Positions 10,044-19,531 of a DNA stretch of 64,000 nucleotides are shown here, piece by piece. The stretch is taken from positions 62,001 to 126,000 of the forward strand of contig CALJFB010000010.1 in NCBI GenBank assembly GCA_938073895.1, given 5' to 3'. The DNA comes from an uncultured Flavobacteriaceae bacterium (GTDB taxonomy: Bacteria > Bacteroidota > Bacteroidia > Flavobacteriales > Flavobacteriaceae). The notes below the pieces were generated by a model that worked only from the letters and a program-made list of their open reading frames with translations, was not told the origin of the DNA and did not search any database. A program made the translations under genes and the position numbers. Position 1 is the first letter of the stretch. Each line of letters opens with the position of its first letter.

Positions 10044-10343
10044 CTATATTCTAACGCCAACAGGAAGCATGCTTTTGTACAGTCTGTTTTTTCTAATAAA
10101 CTTTACAATACTAGGATGCGTTGGCATTACGCTTAAGCTCTCGTTTTCTTTAATACGATCTAAAATTACTTTAATAAATTCAAATTCAAATTCATCAGAC
10201 ATTAAATTTTCGGGTATATGGAGTTTTGTTAAGAAAATTTTGCGGTCTTGTTGCGAATATTCTATGGTAGCTAATTGCTCGTCTTGCGTATATTCAAACT
10301 GACGTAAAAACTCGTTATCAACTATAGCTTCGGGATTAATCAT
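10044..10343 (-). CDS. GNAT-fold (COG2388/YjdJ-like) protein with degenerate acetyl-CoA loop
   Basis: IEYSQQDRKIFLTKLHIPENLMSDEFEFEFIKVILDRIKENESLSVMPTHPSIVKFIRKNRLY aligns to the HTxVPexlxGxGIGxxLv...vxPxCPfv pattern; preferred over overlapping + ORF 9970..10302. Confidence 0.6.
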   Translation of the reverse strand: MINPEAIVDNEFLRQFEYTQDEQLATIEYSQQDRKIFLTKLHIPENLMSDEFEFEFIKVILDRIKENESLSVMPTHPSIVKFIRKNRLYKSMLPVGVRI

Positions 10344-10463
10344 TAATTTTTTTATTTCAATTAAATCAATTTCACTTTAATAAAAAGCAAATAATTTAAT
10401 ACATTTATTTGTAAATTTACAAAAAATAAATAGCATTAACTATTCTTAGATTGCTAATTACTT

Positions 10464-11126
10464 ATGGCTCAGGAACTCATACACGTTTATTTAATGCCAG
10501 GAATGGCGGCAAATCCTTTAATATTTGAATATATAAAATTACCAGAAAATCAATTTAAAATACATTGGTTAGAATGGGAAATTCCTTTAGTAAACGAATC
10601 TTTACAAGATTATGCTAAACGTATGTGTTTAAAGGTAACCCATAAGCAACCTGTATTGTTAGGCGTATCTTTTGGTGGGTTATTAGTGCAAGAAATGAGC
10701 AAATTTTTAGATTTACGTAAATTAATATTAGTTTCTACAGTAAAAACTAAACATGAAATTCCAAGGCGTTTACAATTGGTAGCTAAAACAAAAGCCTACA
10801 AAATTCTTCCAACTCAACTATTAGGAAATGTTAAGTTGTTAGCTAAATATGCTTTTGGCGAAACTTTAAACAAGCGTGCAGAATTATACCAAAAATACCT
10901 GTCGGTAAGTAATAAAACTTATTTGGATTGGGCTATAAAAGAAATGGTATGTTGGAAGCAAGAAACCGCAATACCTAATTGTGTTCATATTCACGGCGAA
11001 CAAGATGCTGTTTTTCCTGTTAGTAATTTATCTAATTATATCTCAATTCCAAAAGGCACGCATATTATGATAATTTATAAATACAAGTGGTTTAACGAGA
11101 ATTTACCTAAAATTATTCTTGGTTAA
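10464..11126 (+). CDS. alpha/beta hydrolase
   Basis: GVSFGGLLVQE nucleophile elbow, IHGEQDAVFPV, KGTHIMI. Confidence 0.8.
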   Translation: MAQELIHVYLMPGMAANPLIFEYIKLPENQFKIHWLEWEIPLVNESLQDYAKRMCLKVTHKQPVLLGVSFGGLLVQEMSKFLDLRKLILVSTVKTKHEIPRRLQLVAKTKAYKILPTQLLGNVKLLAKYAFGETLNKRAELYQKYLSVSNKTYLDWAIKEMVCWKQETAIPNCVHIHGEQDAVFPVSNLSNYISIPKGTHIMIIYKYKWFNENLPKIILG

Positions 11127-11173
11127 TACCAGTTTTTTGATAAAAATCGATTAAGTTTAAACAAAATTAAAAG

Positions 11174-12097
11174 ATGATGAACGTGATTAAGAAAGGATTG
11201 ATTTTTGTAGGGTTATTAACCATTGTTTTGGTGTCTATAAATGCATTACAACAAGCACCAACAGACGAGTTTGTAGAAAAACAGTTTATTAACGATTATA
11301 ATGTTTATGCATTACAAGTACCAGAAAGTCTTGATTTTGCTGGCGAAAAAATGCCGTTAGATAATCCCGATATTCACGAACGCATGGATCGTGAGCTTTT
11401 AGTAAATACGTACTGGCAATCTAATGGCTTATTATTATTTAAACGCGCGCACAAATATTTCCAGGTAATTGAGCCTATTTTAAAAGAATATGGTGTTCCA
11501 AACGATTTTAAGTATTTAGCCATTATAGAATCTGGTTTACAAAACGTAAAATCTCCAGCAGGAGCAAGTGGCTTTTGGCAAATTATGAAACAAACTGGTC
11601 GCGAATATGGTTTAGAAGTTAATACTAACGTAGATGAACGTTACCATTTAGAAAAAGCAACTCGTGTAGCATGTAAATATTTAAAAGCAGCTAAAGATAA
11701 TTTAGGAAGTTGGACGCTTGCTGCTGCGGCTTACAATGCAGGAAATGCAGGAATTTCTAAAAGACTAAAAGCACAACAAGTTACAGCGTATTACGATTTA
11801 TTATTAGGCGAAGAAACAGGTCGTTATATGTTTAGAATTATGGCTTTAAAAGAAATTATGTCTCATCCAGATAAATATGGTTTTAATTTTAGAACCAAAG
11901 ATTTGTACAAAAACATAAAAACTAAGTCGGTTAAAATAGATACCTCAGTTTCGGATTTTGCTTCTTTTGCAAAAGATCATGGTATTAATTATAAGATTTT
12001 AAAAATTCATAATCCTTGGTTAAGAGAACCACATTTAAATAATAAATCTGGGAAATTATACACCATAGATATACCATTAGAAGGAAATTATAAATAA
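11174..12097 (+). CDS. Lytic murein transglycosylase (MltD-like, GH23)
   Basis: AIIESGLQNVKSPAGASGFWQIMKQTGREYGLEV, AAAAYNAGNAGI. Confidence 0.92.
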   Translation: MMNVIKKGLIFVGLLTIVLVSINALQQAPTDEFVEKQFINDYNVYALQVPESLDFAGEKMPLDNPDIHERMDRELLVNTYWQSNGLLLFKRAHKYFQVIEPILKEYGVPNDFKYLAIIESGLQNVKSPAGASGFWQIMKQTGREYGLEVNTNVDERYHLEKATRVACKYLKAAKDNLGSWTLAAAAYNAGNAGISKRLKAQQVTAYYDLLLGEETGRYMFRIMALKEIMSHPDKYGFNFRTKDLYKNIKTKSVKIDTSVSDFASFAKDHGINYKILKIHNPWLREPHLNNKSGKLYTIDIPLEGNYK

Positions 12098-12200
12098 TAA
12101 AATAGACTTTCTTATATAAAATTATAGGTTGTAGCAATGGTTATTAATTATAAATTAAAAGAAGCTTATTCAATAATATGAGCACCTTTATTATAATAGT

Positions 12201-12575
12201 ATGAAAATGAATGTAATATTAGTATTGGTTATTATTGGTCTTTTGGCAGGCTTATTTAGCGGAATGTTTGGTGTTGGTGGCGGCGTAATTATGGTGCCAT
12301 TAATGATTTTTGCTTTAGGATATTCTCAGCATCAAGCGCAAGGCATGAGTTTGGCAGTTCTAGCAGTTCCAGTTACTTTTTTGGCAGCTTACACTTACCA
12401 TAAGTCTGGAGAAAATCCTATTAATTTTAGATACGCTTTGGTAATTGCTGCTTGCTTTGTAGTTGGTAGTTATTTAGGAACAAAAGTTGCGATTTCTATA
12501 AATGAAGTGTTGCTTAAAAAAATATTTAGTGTGCTTTTAATTGCTGTTGCTATAAAAATGTTTTTTAGTAAGTAG
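12201..12575 (+). CDS. TauE/SafE family permease, half-size (124 aa)
   Basis: GLLAGLFSGMFGVGGGVIMVPLMIFALGYSQHQAQGMSLAV; one half of the usual repeat pair. Confidence 0.82.
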   Translation: MKMNVILVLVIIGLLAGLFSGMFGVGGGVIMVPLMIFALGYSQHQAQGMSLAVLAVPVTFLAAYTYHKSGENPINFRYALVIAACFVVGSYLGTKVAISINEVLLKKIFSVLLIAVAIKMFFSK

Positions 12576-12754
12576 CATTGTAATATAATTAATACCAAAG
12601 GTTATAATTAAGAACCTATTTCCTAGAAGACGGAAAATCCTGTAAAACCAAACGTATTTTTTTTGATGTTAAAAACTGAACTGATTAGATTTTTTTTGCA
12701 ATATACTTAATATCTCAAGAAAGTATTTTACAAACTAATTGTAGAACTATAAAA

Positions 12755-12802
12755 ACAAAAAAAAACACGTCTATAATTATGTGTTATAGACGTGTTTTTT
12801 TT
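12755..12802. terminator. Bidirectional hairpin terminator
   Basis: aaaaaaaaacacgtctata-attatgtgt-tatagacgtgtttttttt. Confidence 0.8.
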
Positions 12803-12816
12803 GTGAACTATTTTTT

Positions 12817-13395
12817 TTAACGTTTTGATCGTCTTTGTGATCTTGCAGATCCATTTTGTCCAAAATGTTGTGTTGGTCCTTGGGCACGTTTCATGTTGTC
12901 TTTCATCATTTTTATCTGATCTTTTAGCATGCCTTGCTTATCTAATTTCTCTGCTTCTTTAAGTAGTATTGTTGCTTCTTGCTTTTTACGTTTAGTTAAA
13001 GCCATTCCAGCAAGATTTAATTTAGCCATTGCTAAATCGTGATCCATACTTAAACCTAATTCAACAGCTTTTTTAAAGCGTTTTTCGGATTCACCAATAT
13101 CTGTTTGGGAAGACATAATGCCATGTAAATAATGAAAATAACCTTGTTGTTTCTTTACTAACGCAGCTTCAGGACTTTTAATTTTGTTTAACCAGCTTTT
13201 TGCGCCATCAAAGTCTTGCTTACGAAGTTTTAAAAATGCTAGCAGTATAAATTCATTTTTTAAATAAAAGAAAATAAATACTAAAGATAGCAATAGGTAC
13301 ATAATACCATTACCAATATGGCCTTGAGTAAATTCATAAATGGCATAAGCACTAATTAAAACGGCAATTATTATTTTAAAATTCTTGTTAAACAT
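12817..13395 (-). CDS. Membrane-anchored TPR-like hypothetical protein
   Basis: Two N-terminal TM helices then helical repeats (LAMAKLNLAGMALTKRKKQEATILLKEAEKLD); basic C-terminus. Confidence 0.6.
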   Translation of the reverse strand: MFNKNFKIIIAVLISAYAIYEFTQGHIGNGIMYLLLSLVFIFFYLKNEFILLAFLKLRKQDFDGAKSWLNKIKSPEAALVKKQQGYFHYLHGIMSSQTDIGESEKRFKKAVELGLSMDHDLAMAKLNLAGMALTKRKKQEATILLKEAEKLDKQGMLKDQIKMMKDNMKRAQGPTQHFGQNGSARSQRRSKR

Positions 13396-13501
13396 ATGTA
13401 AAAAAGTATAAATTTGTAGTCATTAATTTAAGTTATGCAAAGAAACTAAATTTTATTGAAATAAGCGATTTAAAAAAAAGCACAAAAAAATTAATTTTAG
13501 G

Positions 13502-13532
13502 TTTGTTACATTAAAAAGACTTTGTATATTTG
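13502..13532 (+). promoter_or_regulatory. Canonical Bacteroidetes promoter for rpmH
   Basis: TTTG (13502-13505), 19 nt, TATATTTG (13525-13532). Confidence 0.65.
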
Positions 13533-13600
13533 CCCTCAGTTTTAGGGAGCATTCTAAAACCATAAAAAATATTTACTATTCAGATTTAAAAAAATAAGAC

Positions 13601-13762
13601 ATGCCAAAAAGAACGTTTCAACCATCGAAAAGAAAAAGAAGAAATAAACATGGTTTCAGAGAAAGAATGGCTTCTGCTAATGGTAGAAAGGTATTAGCTC
13701 GTCGTCGTGCTAAAGGAAGAAAAAAGATTTCTGTATCTTCTGAAGCAAGACATAAAAAATAA
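13601..13762 (+). CDS. rpmH: 50S ribosomal protein L34
   Basis: [53 protein letters not shown] (53 aa; missing from ORF track because it is short). Confidence 0.98.
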   Translation: MPKRTFQPSKRKRRNKHGFRERMASANGRKVLARRRAKGRKKISVSSEARHKK

Positions 13763-13788
13763 ATGATTAACAATTGTTAATATATATT

Positions 13789-13818
13789 AGGCGTTACTTA
13801 GGTGTAACGCCTTTTTTT
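13789..13818 (+). terminator. Terminator after rpmH
   Basis: aggcgttac-ttag-gtgtaacgccttttttt. Confidence 0.8.
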
Positions 13819-13860
13819 AAATCAATTTTTGAATTAAATTTGTAATATTAAAAACATATT

Positions 13861-16716
13861 ATGCCTAAAAATCAAAATTTAAAATCAATTTTAATAATTG
13901 GATCAGGACCAATTGTTATTGGACAAGCTTGTGAGTTTGACTATGCAGGTACACAAGCTTTACGTTCTTTAAGAGAAGATGGAATTGAAACTATTTTAAT
14001 CAATTCTAATCCAGCAACTATAATGACAGATCCGTCTATGGCAGATCATGTGTATTTATTACCATTAAATACTAAGTCTTTAGTTAAAATTTTAAAGAAT
14101 CATCCTCAAATTGATGCTGTTTTACCTACTATGGGTGGACAAACAGCTTTAAATTTATGTATTGAAGCAGACGAAAAAGGAATTTGGAAAGATTTTGGAG
14201 TTGAACTTATTGGTGTAGATATTGAAGCAATTAATATTACTGAAGATAGAGAGCAATTTAAAAATTTAATGGCTAAAATTGGTGTGCCAATGGCACCTCA
14301 AGCTACAGCAACCTCTTTCTTAAAAGGTAAAGAAATTGCACAAGAGTTTGGCTTTCCATTATGTATACGATCTTCTTTTACTTTAGGTGGAGCAGGAGCA
14401 GCTATTGTTTATGAAGAAGAAGATTTTGATAAATTATTATCTCACGGATTAGAGATTTCTCCAATTCACGAGGTTATGATTGATAAAGCGCTTTTAGGTT
14501 GGAAAGAATATGAACTTGAGCTTTTAAGAGATGCAAACGATAATGTAGTTATTATATGTGCTATTGAAAATATGGATCCTATGGGAATTCATACTGGAGA
14601 TTCTATTACAGTTGCTCCAGCAATGACTTTAAGCGATAAAACATACCAAAAAATGCGTGATATGGCAATCCATATGATGCGTAGTATTGGAGATTTTGCA
14701 GGTGGATGTAATGTTCAATTTGCAGTTAGTCCAGACGAAAAAGAAGATATTATTGCTATAGAGATTAATCCTCGTGTATCTCGTTCTTCTGCTTTAGCAA
14801 GTAAAGCAACTGGTTATCCAATTGCTAAAGTTGCTACTAAATTAGCAATGGGTTATAATTTAGATGAATTAGAAAATCAAGTTACTAAATCTACATCGGC
14901 TTTATTCGAACCAACTTTAGATTATGTAATTGTAAAAATTCCACGTTGGAACTTTGATAAATTTGAAGGTTCGGACAGAACTTTAGGTTTACAAATGAAA
15001 TCTGTTGGAGAAGTTATGGGAATTGGACGATCGTTCCAAGAAGCGCTTCATAAAGCAACCCAATCTTTAGAAATTAAACGTAACGGATTAGGTGCAGATG
15101 GAAAAGGCTACACTAATTACGACCAAATTATAGATAAATTAACTCACGCAAGTTGGGATCGCGTTTTTGTAATTTATGATGCTATTGCAATGGGAATTCC
15201 ATTAAAACGTATTCACGAAATTACTAAAATTGATATGTGGTTCTTACGCCAATATCAAGAGCTATTCAATCTAGAAAAAGAAATTTCTACATTTACAATA
15301 GAAACGTTAGATCGCGAATTATTACTTGAAGCTAAGCAAAAAGGTTATGGAGACAGACAAATTGCTCACATGCTTAAATGTTTAGAAAGTCAGGTTTATA
15401 CTAAACGTGAAGAACTAAATATAAATCGTGTTTTTAAATTAGTAGATACTTGTGCTGCCGAATTTAAAGCAAAAACACCTTATTATTATTCTACTTTTGA
15501 AGCTGAAATTGAAACAGCAGACGGAAAAGTATATGTAGATAACGAATCTATTGTTACTGATAGAAAAAAAGTAGTAGTTTTAGGTTCTGGACCAAATAGA
15601 ATTGGACAAGGAATTGAATTTGATTACTCTTGTGTTCATGGTGTTTTAGCCGCTCAAGAATGTGGTTACGAAACAATTATGATTAACTGTAACCCAGAAA
15701 CGGTTTCTACTGATTTTGATACAGCAGATAAATTATATTTTGAACCTGTTTTTTGGGAGCACATCTACGATATTATTAGACACGAAAAACCAGAAGGTGT
15801 AATTGTTCAATTAGGTGGACAAACTGCTTTAAAGTTAGCAGAGAAATTATCTAAATACGGCATTAAAGTTTTAGGAACCTCTTTTGATGCGTTAGACTTA
15901 GCAGAAGATCGTGGACGTTTCTCTGAGTTATTAACTAATTTAGAAATTCCTTTTCCACAGTTTGGAATTGCAGAAAGTGCAGACGAAGCATCAGCTTTAG
16001 CAGATAAATTAGATTTCCCATTATTAGTTCGTCCATCTTATGTACTTGGAGGACAAGGAATGAAAATTGTAATTAACAAGCAGGAATTAGAAGAACATGT
16101 TATTGATTTATTAAAGTCAATTCCAGGAAATAAATTATTATTAGATCATTATTTAGATGGTGCCATAGAAGCAGAAGCAGATGCTATTTGTGATGCAGAT
16201 GGAAACGTTTATATTATTGGTATAATGGAACATATAGAACCTTGCGGAATTCACTCTGGAGATTCTAATGCAACATTACCACCATTTAATTTAGGAGATT
16301 TAGTAATGCAGCAAATTAAAGATCATACAAAGAAAATTGCTGTAGCTTTAAATACGGTTGGATTAATAAATATTCAATTTGCCGTGTTAAACGAAAAAGT
16401 TTACATTATTGAAGCAAATCCAAGAGCTTCTAGAACAGTTCCTTTTATAGCAAAAGCGTACGGAGAACCTTATGTAAATTACGCAACTAAAGTAATGTTA
16501 GGACATAATAAAGTTACAGATTTTGACTTTAATCCAAAACTAGAAGGTTATGCCATTAAGCAACCCGTTTTTTCTTTTAACAAGTTTCCTAATGTAAATA
16601 AAAACTTAGGTCCAGAAATGAAGAGTACAGGAGAAAGTATATTATTTATTGATAGTTTAAAAGACGATGAGTTTTACGATTTATATTCAAGACGTAAAAT
16701 GTATCTTAGTAAATAA
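13861..16716 (+). CDS. carB: Carbamoyl-phosphate synthase large subunit
   Basis: 951 aa; duplicated ATP-grasp halves: SILIIGSGPIVIGQACEFDYAGTQA and KVVVLGSGPNRIGQGIEFDYSCVH. Confidence 0.97.
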   Translation: MPKNQNLKSILIIGSGPIVIGQACEFDYAGTQALRSLREDGIETILINSNPATIMTDPSMADHVYLLPLNTKSLVKILKNHPQIDAVLPTMGGQTALNLCIEADEKGIWKDFGVELIGVDIEAINITEDREQFKNLMAKIGVPMAPQATATSFLKGKEIAQEFGFPLCIRSSFTLGGAGAAIVYEEEDFDKLLSHGLEISPIHEVMIDKALLGWKEYELELLRDANDNVVIICAIENMDPMGIHTGDSITVAPAMTLSDKTYQKMRDMAIHMMRSIGDFAGGCNVQFAVSPDEKEDIIAIEINPRVSRSSALASKATGYPIAKVATKLAMGYNLDELENQVTKSTSALFEPTLDYVIVKIPRWNFDKFEGSDRTLGLQMKSVGEVMGIGRSFQEALHKATQSLEIKRNGLGADGKGYTNYDQIIDKLTHASWDRVFVIYDAIAMGIPLKRIHEITKIDMWFLRQYQELFNLEKEISTFTIETLDRELLLEAKQKGYGDRQIAHMLKCLESQVYTKREELNINRVFKLVDTCAAEFKAKTPYYYSTFEAEIETADGKVYVDNESIVTDRKKVVVLGSGPNRIGQGIEFDYSCVHGVLAAQECGYETIMINCNPETVSTDFDTADKLYFEPVFWEHIYDIIRHEKPEGVIVQLGGQTALKLAEKLSKYGIKVLGTSFDALDLAEDRGRFSELLTNLEIPFPQFGIAESADEASALADKLDFPLLVRPSYVLGGQGMKIVINKQELEEHVIDLLKSIPGNKLLLDHYLDGAIEAEADAICDADGNVYIIGIMEHIEPCGIHSGDSNATLPPFNLGDLVMQQIKDHTKKIAVALNTVGLINIQFAVLNEKVYIIEANPRASRTVPFIAKAYGEPYVNYATKVMLGHNKVTDFDFNPKLEGYAIKQPVFSFNKFPNVNKNLGPEMKSTGESILFIDSLKDDEFYDLYSRRKMYLSK

Positions 16717-16736
16717 CACAAACTTATATCATAAAA

Positions 16737-16773
16737 TAAAAAGGCTTCAATAATTACTATTGAAGCCTTTTTT
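16737..16773. terminator. Terminator after carB
   Basis: aaaaaggcttcaataattactattgaagccttttttt-type hairpin. Confidence 0.75.
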
Positions 16774-16865
16774 AGTTTAATGACAAAATGCCTTTCTAAA
16801 TTAATTATTTAATCCAATTCTTTTAAATAAATTTTTAATAAGAAATAGCAGTAAAAGTGTTCAAA

Positions 16866-17237
16866 TTAAAAATATGTTTTTAATTCTTCGTAATTTGTAT
16901 TAAGTTCTACTTTTGTTATAAAATACTGAGTATCTCCTAACCATAAAAATGTCTTATAACGTTCAATATAGCTTAGTTTTACAAAGCGTCCTTGAAATTT
17001 ATTTAAATCATCTATAACACGTTTGTTTTTATCTTCTACAGAAAATTTAAATAGTTGCGCTTCACTAACACCTTGACTAATTTCGCCTTCCCAAGTTTTA
17101 AACAACATGCCTTTTTTACTGAATTTAACCAATTCTCCAGCACGAACACCTTCACTATAAGTTACAAAATAGATAAAAGAAAAATAGCCAATTGCTATAA
17201 TTAGTAGGAGTATAATTGTCTTAAATAAAAATTTCAT
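16866..17237 (-). CDS. Small membrane-anchored hypothetical protein
   Basis: N-terminal TM (LFKTIILLLIIAIGYFSFIYFV), then FSKKGMLFKTWEGEISQG. Confidence 0.75.
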   Translation of the reverse strand: MKFLFKTIILLLIIAIGYFSFIYFVTYSEGVRAGELVKFSKKGMLFKTWEGEISQGVSEAQLFKFSVEDKNKRVIDDLNKFQGRFVKLSYIERYKTFLWLGDTQYFITKVELNTNYEELKTYF

Positions 17238-17248
17238 AAAATTATTTT

Positions 17249-18643
17249 TTAATTGATTTTGTTCTCGTTATTTGCTCTGTTTATAATAGCTTCTGGTAGT
17301 GATTTTTTTGCCTTAGCACCTAGTTTTTTAATTTTTTCGACACTTGTAATTAGATTTCCTCTACCATCAACTAATTTATTCATAGCTGCAGAATAATCCT
17401 TTTTAGCTTCGTCTATTCTTTTTCCAACTCCAGTTAAATCTTTAACTAATCCTTCAAATTTATCATATAGTGCACCAGCTTGACGCGCAATTTCTATAGC
17501 ATTTTGTTGCTGTTTTTCGTTGTTCCACATAGTGTCAATAGTACGTAAAGTAGCTAATAAAGTAGATGGCGTAACTATAACAATATTAAGTTCGAATGCT
17601 TTATTGTAAATTGAATTATCTTCGTTTATAGCAATGGCAAATGCTGGCTCTATTGGAATAAAAAGTAATACAAAATCTGGCGATTCTATATCGTATAAAT
17701 CTTGGTAATTCTTAGCAGATAATTGTTCTACATGACGTTTTATAGAATTAATATGCGCTTTTAAATGAATTGGTCTTAGGTCTTCATCTGCATTTACAAA
17801 TCGTTCGTAATCTGTAAGAGAAACCTTAGAATCAATAATCATTTTTTTATTGTCAGGAAGATTTAAAACCACATCTGGTAAAACACGTGTGCCATCTTCT
17901 CTGGTAAAGTTTTGCTGTACAAAATATTCGCGATCTTTTTCTAATCCCGATTTTTCAAGAACACGTTCTAAAACTAATTCGCCCCAATTTCCTTGCATTT
18001 TACTATCGCCTTTTAGGGCTCTTGTAAGGTTTGTGGCTTCTTTTGTCATTTGTAAATTCAAATCTTTTAAGCCAATTAATTGTTCTTTTAAAGAACTGTG
18101 CATACTAATGCTTTCTTTTTGAGAATCTTCAACTTTCTTTTCAAATCCTTGAATTTTTTCTTGTAATGGACTTAAAATTTGTTTGATATTTTCTTTATTC
18201 TGAAGGGTGAATTTCTCCGATTTTTCTTCAAGAATTTTATTAGCTAATAATTCAAAGTCTTTTCGTAATTGTTCTTGTCTAAGCTCAACTTCTTCATCTT
18301 TCTTAATGTTTAGCTGTTTTAAATTGTCGAATTCTGTAGATTTTCGAGTTAATTCTGCATTTAAAAAATCTTTTTCTTGTCTAATGGATTCTCTTTGTGC
18401 TTCAATTTTAGCAATAGTTTCTTTAGAATTTTCTAATTGAAGTGTAAATTGTTTGTTTTGTTTCTCGTTTTCGGTTGCAGAAAATTGCTTAAAAGTTTCA
18501 AACTGATTTTCAAGATTTGCATTTCTTTCCTTAAGTGTACTTTGGTCACTTTTATTTTTTAAACCAGAAAATAGTTTACCAAGGTATGCACCAATTAAGG
18601 CAGAAGTTAGAATGGCAATAATTAGAATGATGTTTTCGGACAT
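17249..18643 (-). CDS. rmuC: DNA recombination protein RmuC
   Basis: N-terminal TM, coiled coil, MQGNWGELVLERVLEKSGLEKDREYFVQQNF, PDVVLNLPDNKKMIIDSKVSL. Confidence 0.94.
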   Translation of the reverse strand: MSENIILIIAILTSALIGAYLGKLFSGLKNKSDQSTLKERNANLENQFETFKQFSATENEKQNKQFTLQLENSKETIAKIEAQRESIRQEKDFLNAELTRKSTEFDNLKQLNIKKDEEVELRQEQLRKDFELLANKILEEKSEKFTLQNKENIKQILSPLQEKIQGFEKKVEDSQKESISMHSSLKEQLIGLKDLNLQMTKEATNLTRALKGDSKMQGNWGELVLERVLEKSGLEKDREYFVQQNFTREDGTRVLPDVVLNLPDNKKMIIDSKVSLTDYERFVNADEDLRPIHLKAHINSIKRHVEQLSAKNYQDLYDIESPDFVLLFIPIEPAFAIAINEDNSIYNKAFELNIVIVTPSTLLATLRTIDTMWNNEKQQQNAIEIARQAGALYDKFEGLVKDLTGVGKRIDEAKKDYSAAMNKLVDGRGNLITSVEKIKKLGAKAKKSLPEAIINRANNENKIN

Positions 18644-18746
18644 TTTTAAAAAGATTTAGTCAAAGATACAAGTTTTGATTTTCAGAATTAATAATAAAAA
18701 AAGGATTTTAAATGAATTTAGCTTTTGTAAAAAAAGTAGAGTAGTG

Positions 18747-19475
18747 TTAATTATTAATACGTCCAGAACCGGTTACTTTTTTATCTATATGTGTTGGATT
18801 TCCTGTATATTTAATATCTCCAGAACCTGTAACTCTTGCCTTTAAACTGTTATTTGCAACAATATGCATTCCTCCAGAACCAGTTATTTTAACATCTGTA
18901 TTATTAGCTTCTAAATTTTTACCATTAAAATCTCCAGAACCTGTTACCGAAGCGTTTAATTGAATTGTTTTTCCTTTTAGAGTAATATCTCCAGATCCAG
19001 TAACTTTTACTATTGTGTTTTTTGCAATAATATCTAAAACAACATCTCCAGATCCAGAAATTATAGAGGCAAATTTTTCTGTTTTTATCCTGTTTTTGGT
19101 TAGAACATCTCCAGATCCAGAAAGTGTTACACTACTTATTTCTTGAAAAGGAATTGTAATTTTTATAGTCTTATGGTTACTACTATTTAAATTATAATTG
19201 TTTTTTTGTTTTATTATTAAATTCCCATCTTTAGTTTCTGTTAGGATATATTCTAAAAGGTTACTTTCGCCTTCAATGGTTATTTTTCCTTCTGTACCTT
19301 TTTCTAATATAAAATCCATAGATCCAGACAGTAATACCTTATCGTAATCTGCTACAGTTCTTGTTATTGTTGAAATTTTACCATTTCCATTTATTTTTTT
19401 GAAATTTTGTATTTGGCAATTTGAAAACGTAAACACTACAAATAGTGCAAGTACAGTTGATTTAAAATGTGTCAT
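18747..19475 (-). CDS. Head GIN domain (DUF2807) lipoprotein
   Basis: Lipobox VFTFSNC; eight SGS/TGSG motifs spaced about 18-20 aa. Confidence 0.88.
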   Translation of the reverse strand: MTHFKSTVLALFVVFTFSNCQIQNFKKINGNGKISTITRTVADYDKVLLSGSMDFILEKGTEGKITIEGESNLLEYILTETKDGNLIIKQKNNYNLNSSNHKTIKITIPFQEISSVTLSGSGDVLTKNRIKTEKFASIISGSGDVVLDIIAKNTIVKVTGSGDITLKGKTIQLNASVTGSGDFNGKNLEANNTDVKITGSGGMHIVANNSLKARVTGSGDIKYTGNPTHIDKKVTGSGRINN

Positions 19476-19531
19476 AATTAAGTTGTGTTTTTTTAAAGTT
19501 AGCTATAATATGAGTTTTATAAGCTAATTAA

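Noticed and set aside
9970-10302. Plus-strand 110-aa ORF
   Set aside because: Overlaps the terminator hairpin and is antisense to the GNAT-like gene 10044..10343, whose protein has family-like features; the plus frame looks like an antisense artefact
17850-18440. Plus-strand ORFs 17850..18122 and 18207..18440
   Set aside because: Antisense to rmuC; Ser/Phe/Cys-rich products typical of reverse frames of AT-rich coiled-coil genes
18747-19475. CRISPR-like appearance of repeated tctccagatcc blocks
   Set aside because: Repeats are in frame, degenerate and encode SGSG motifs of a GIN-domain protein
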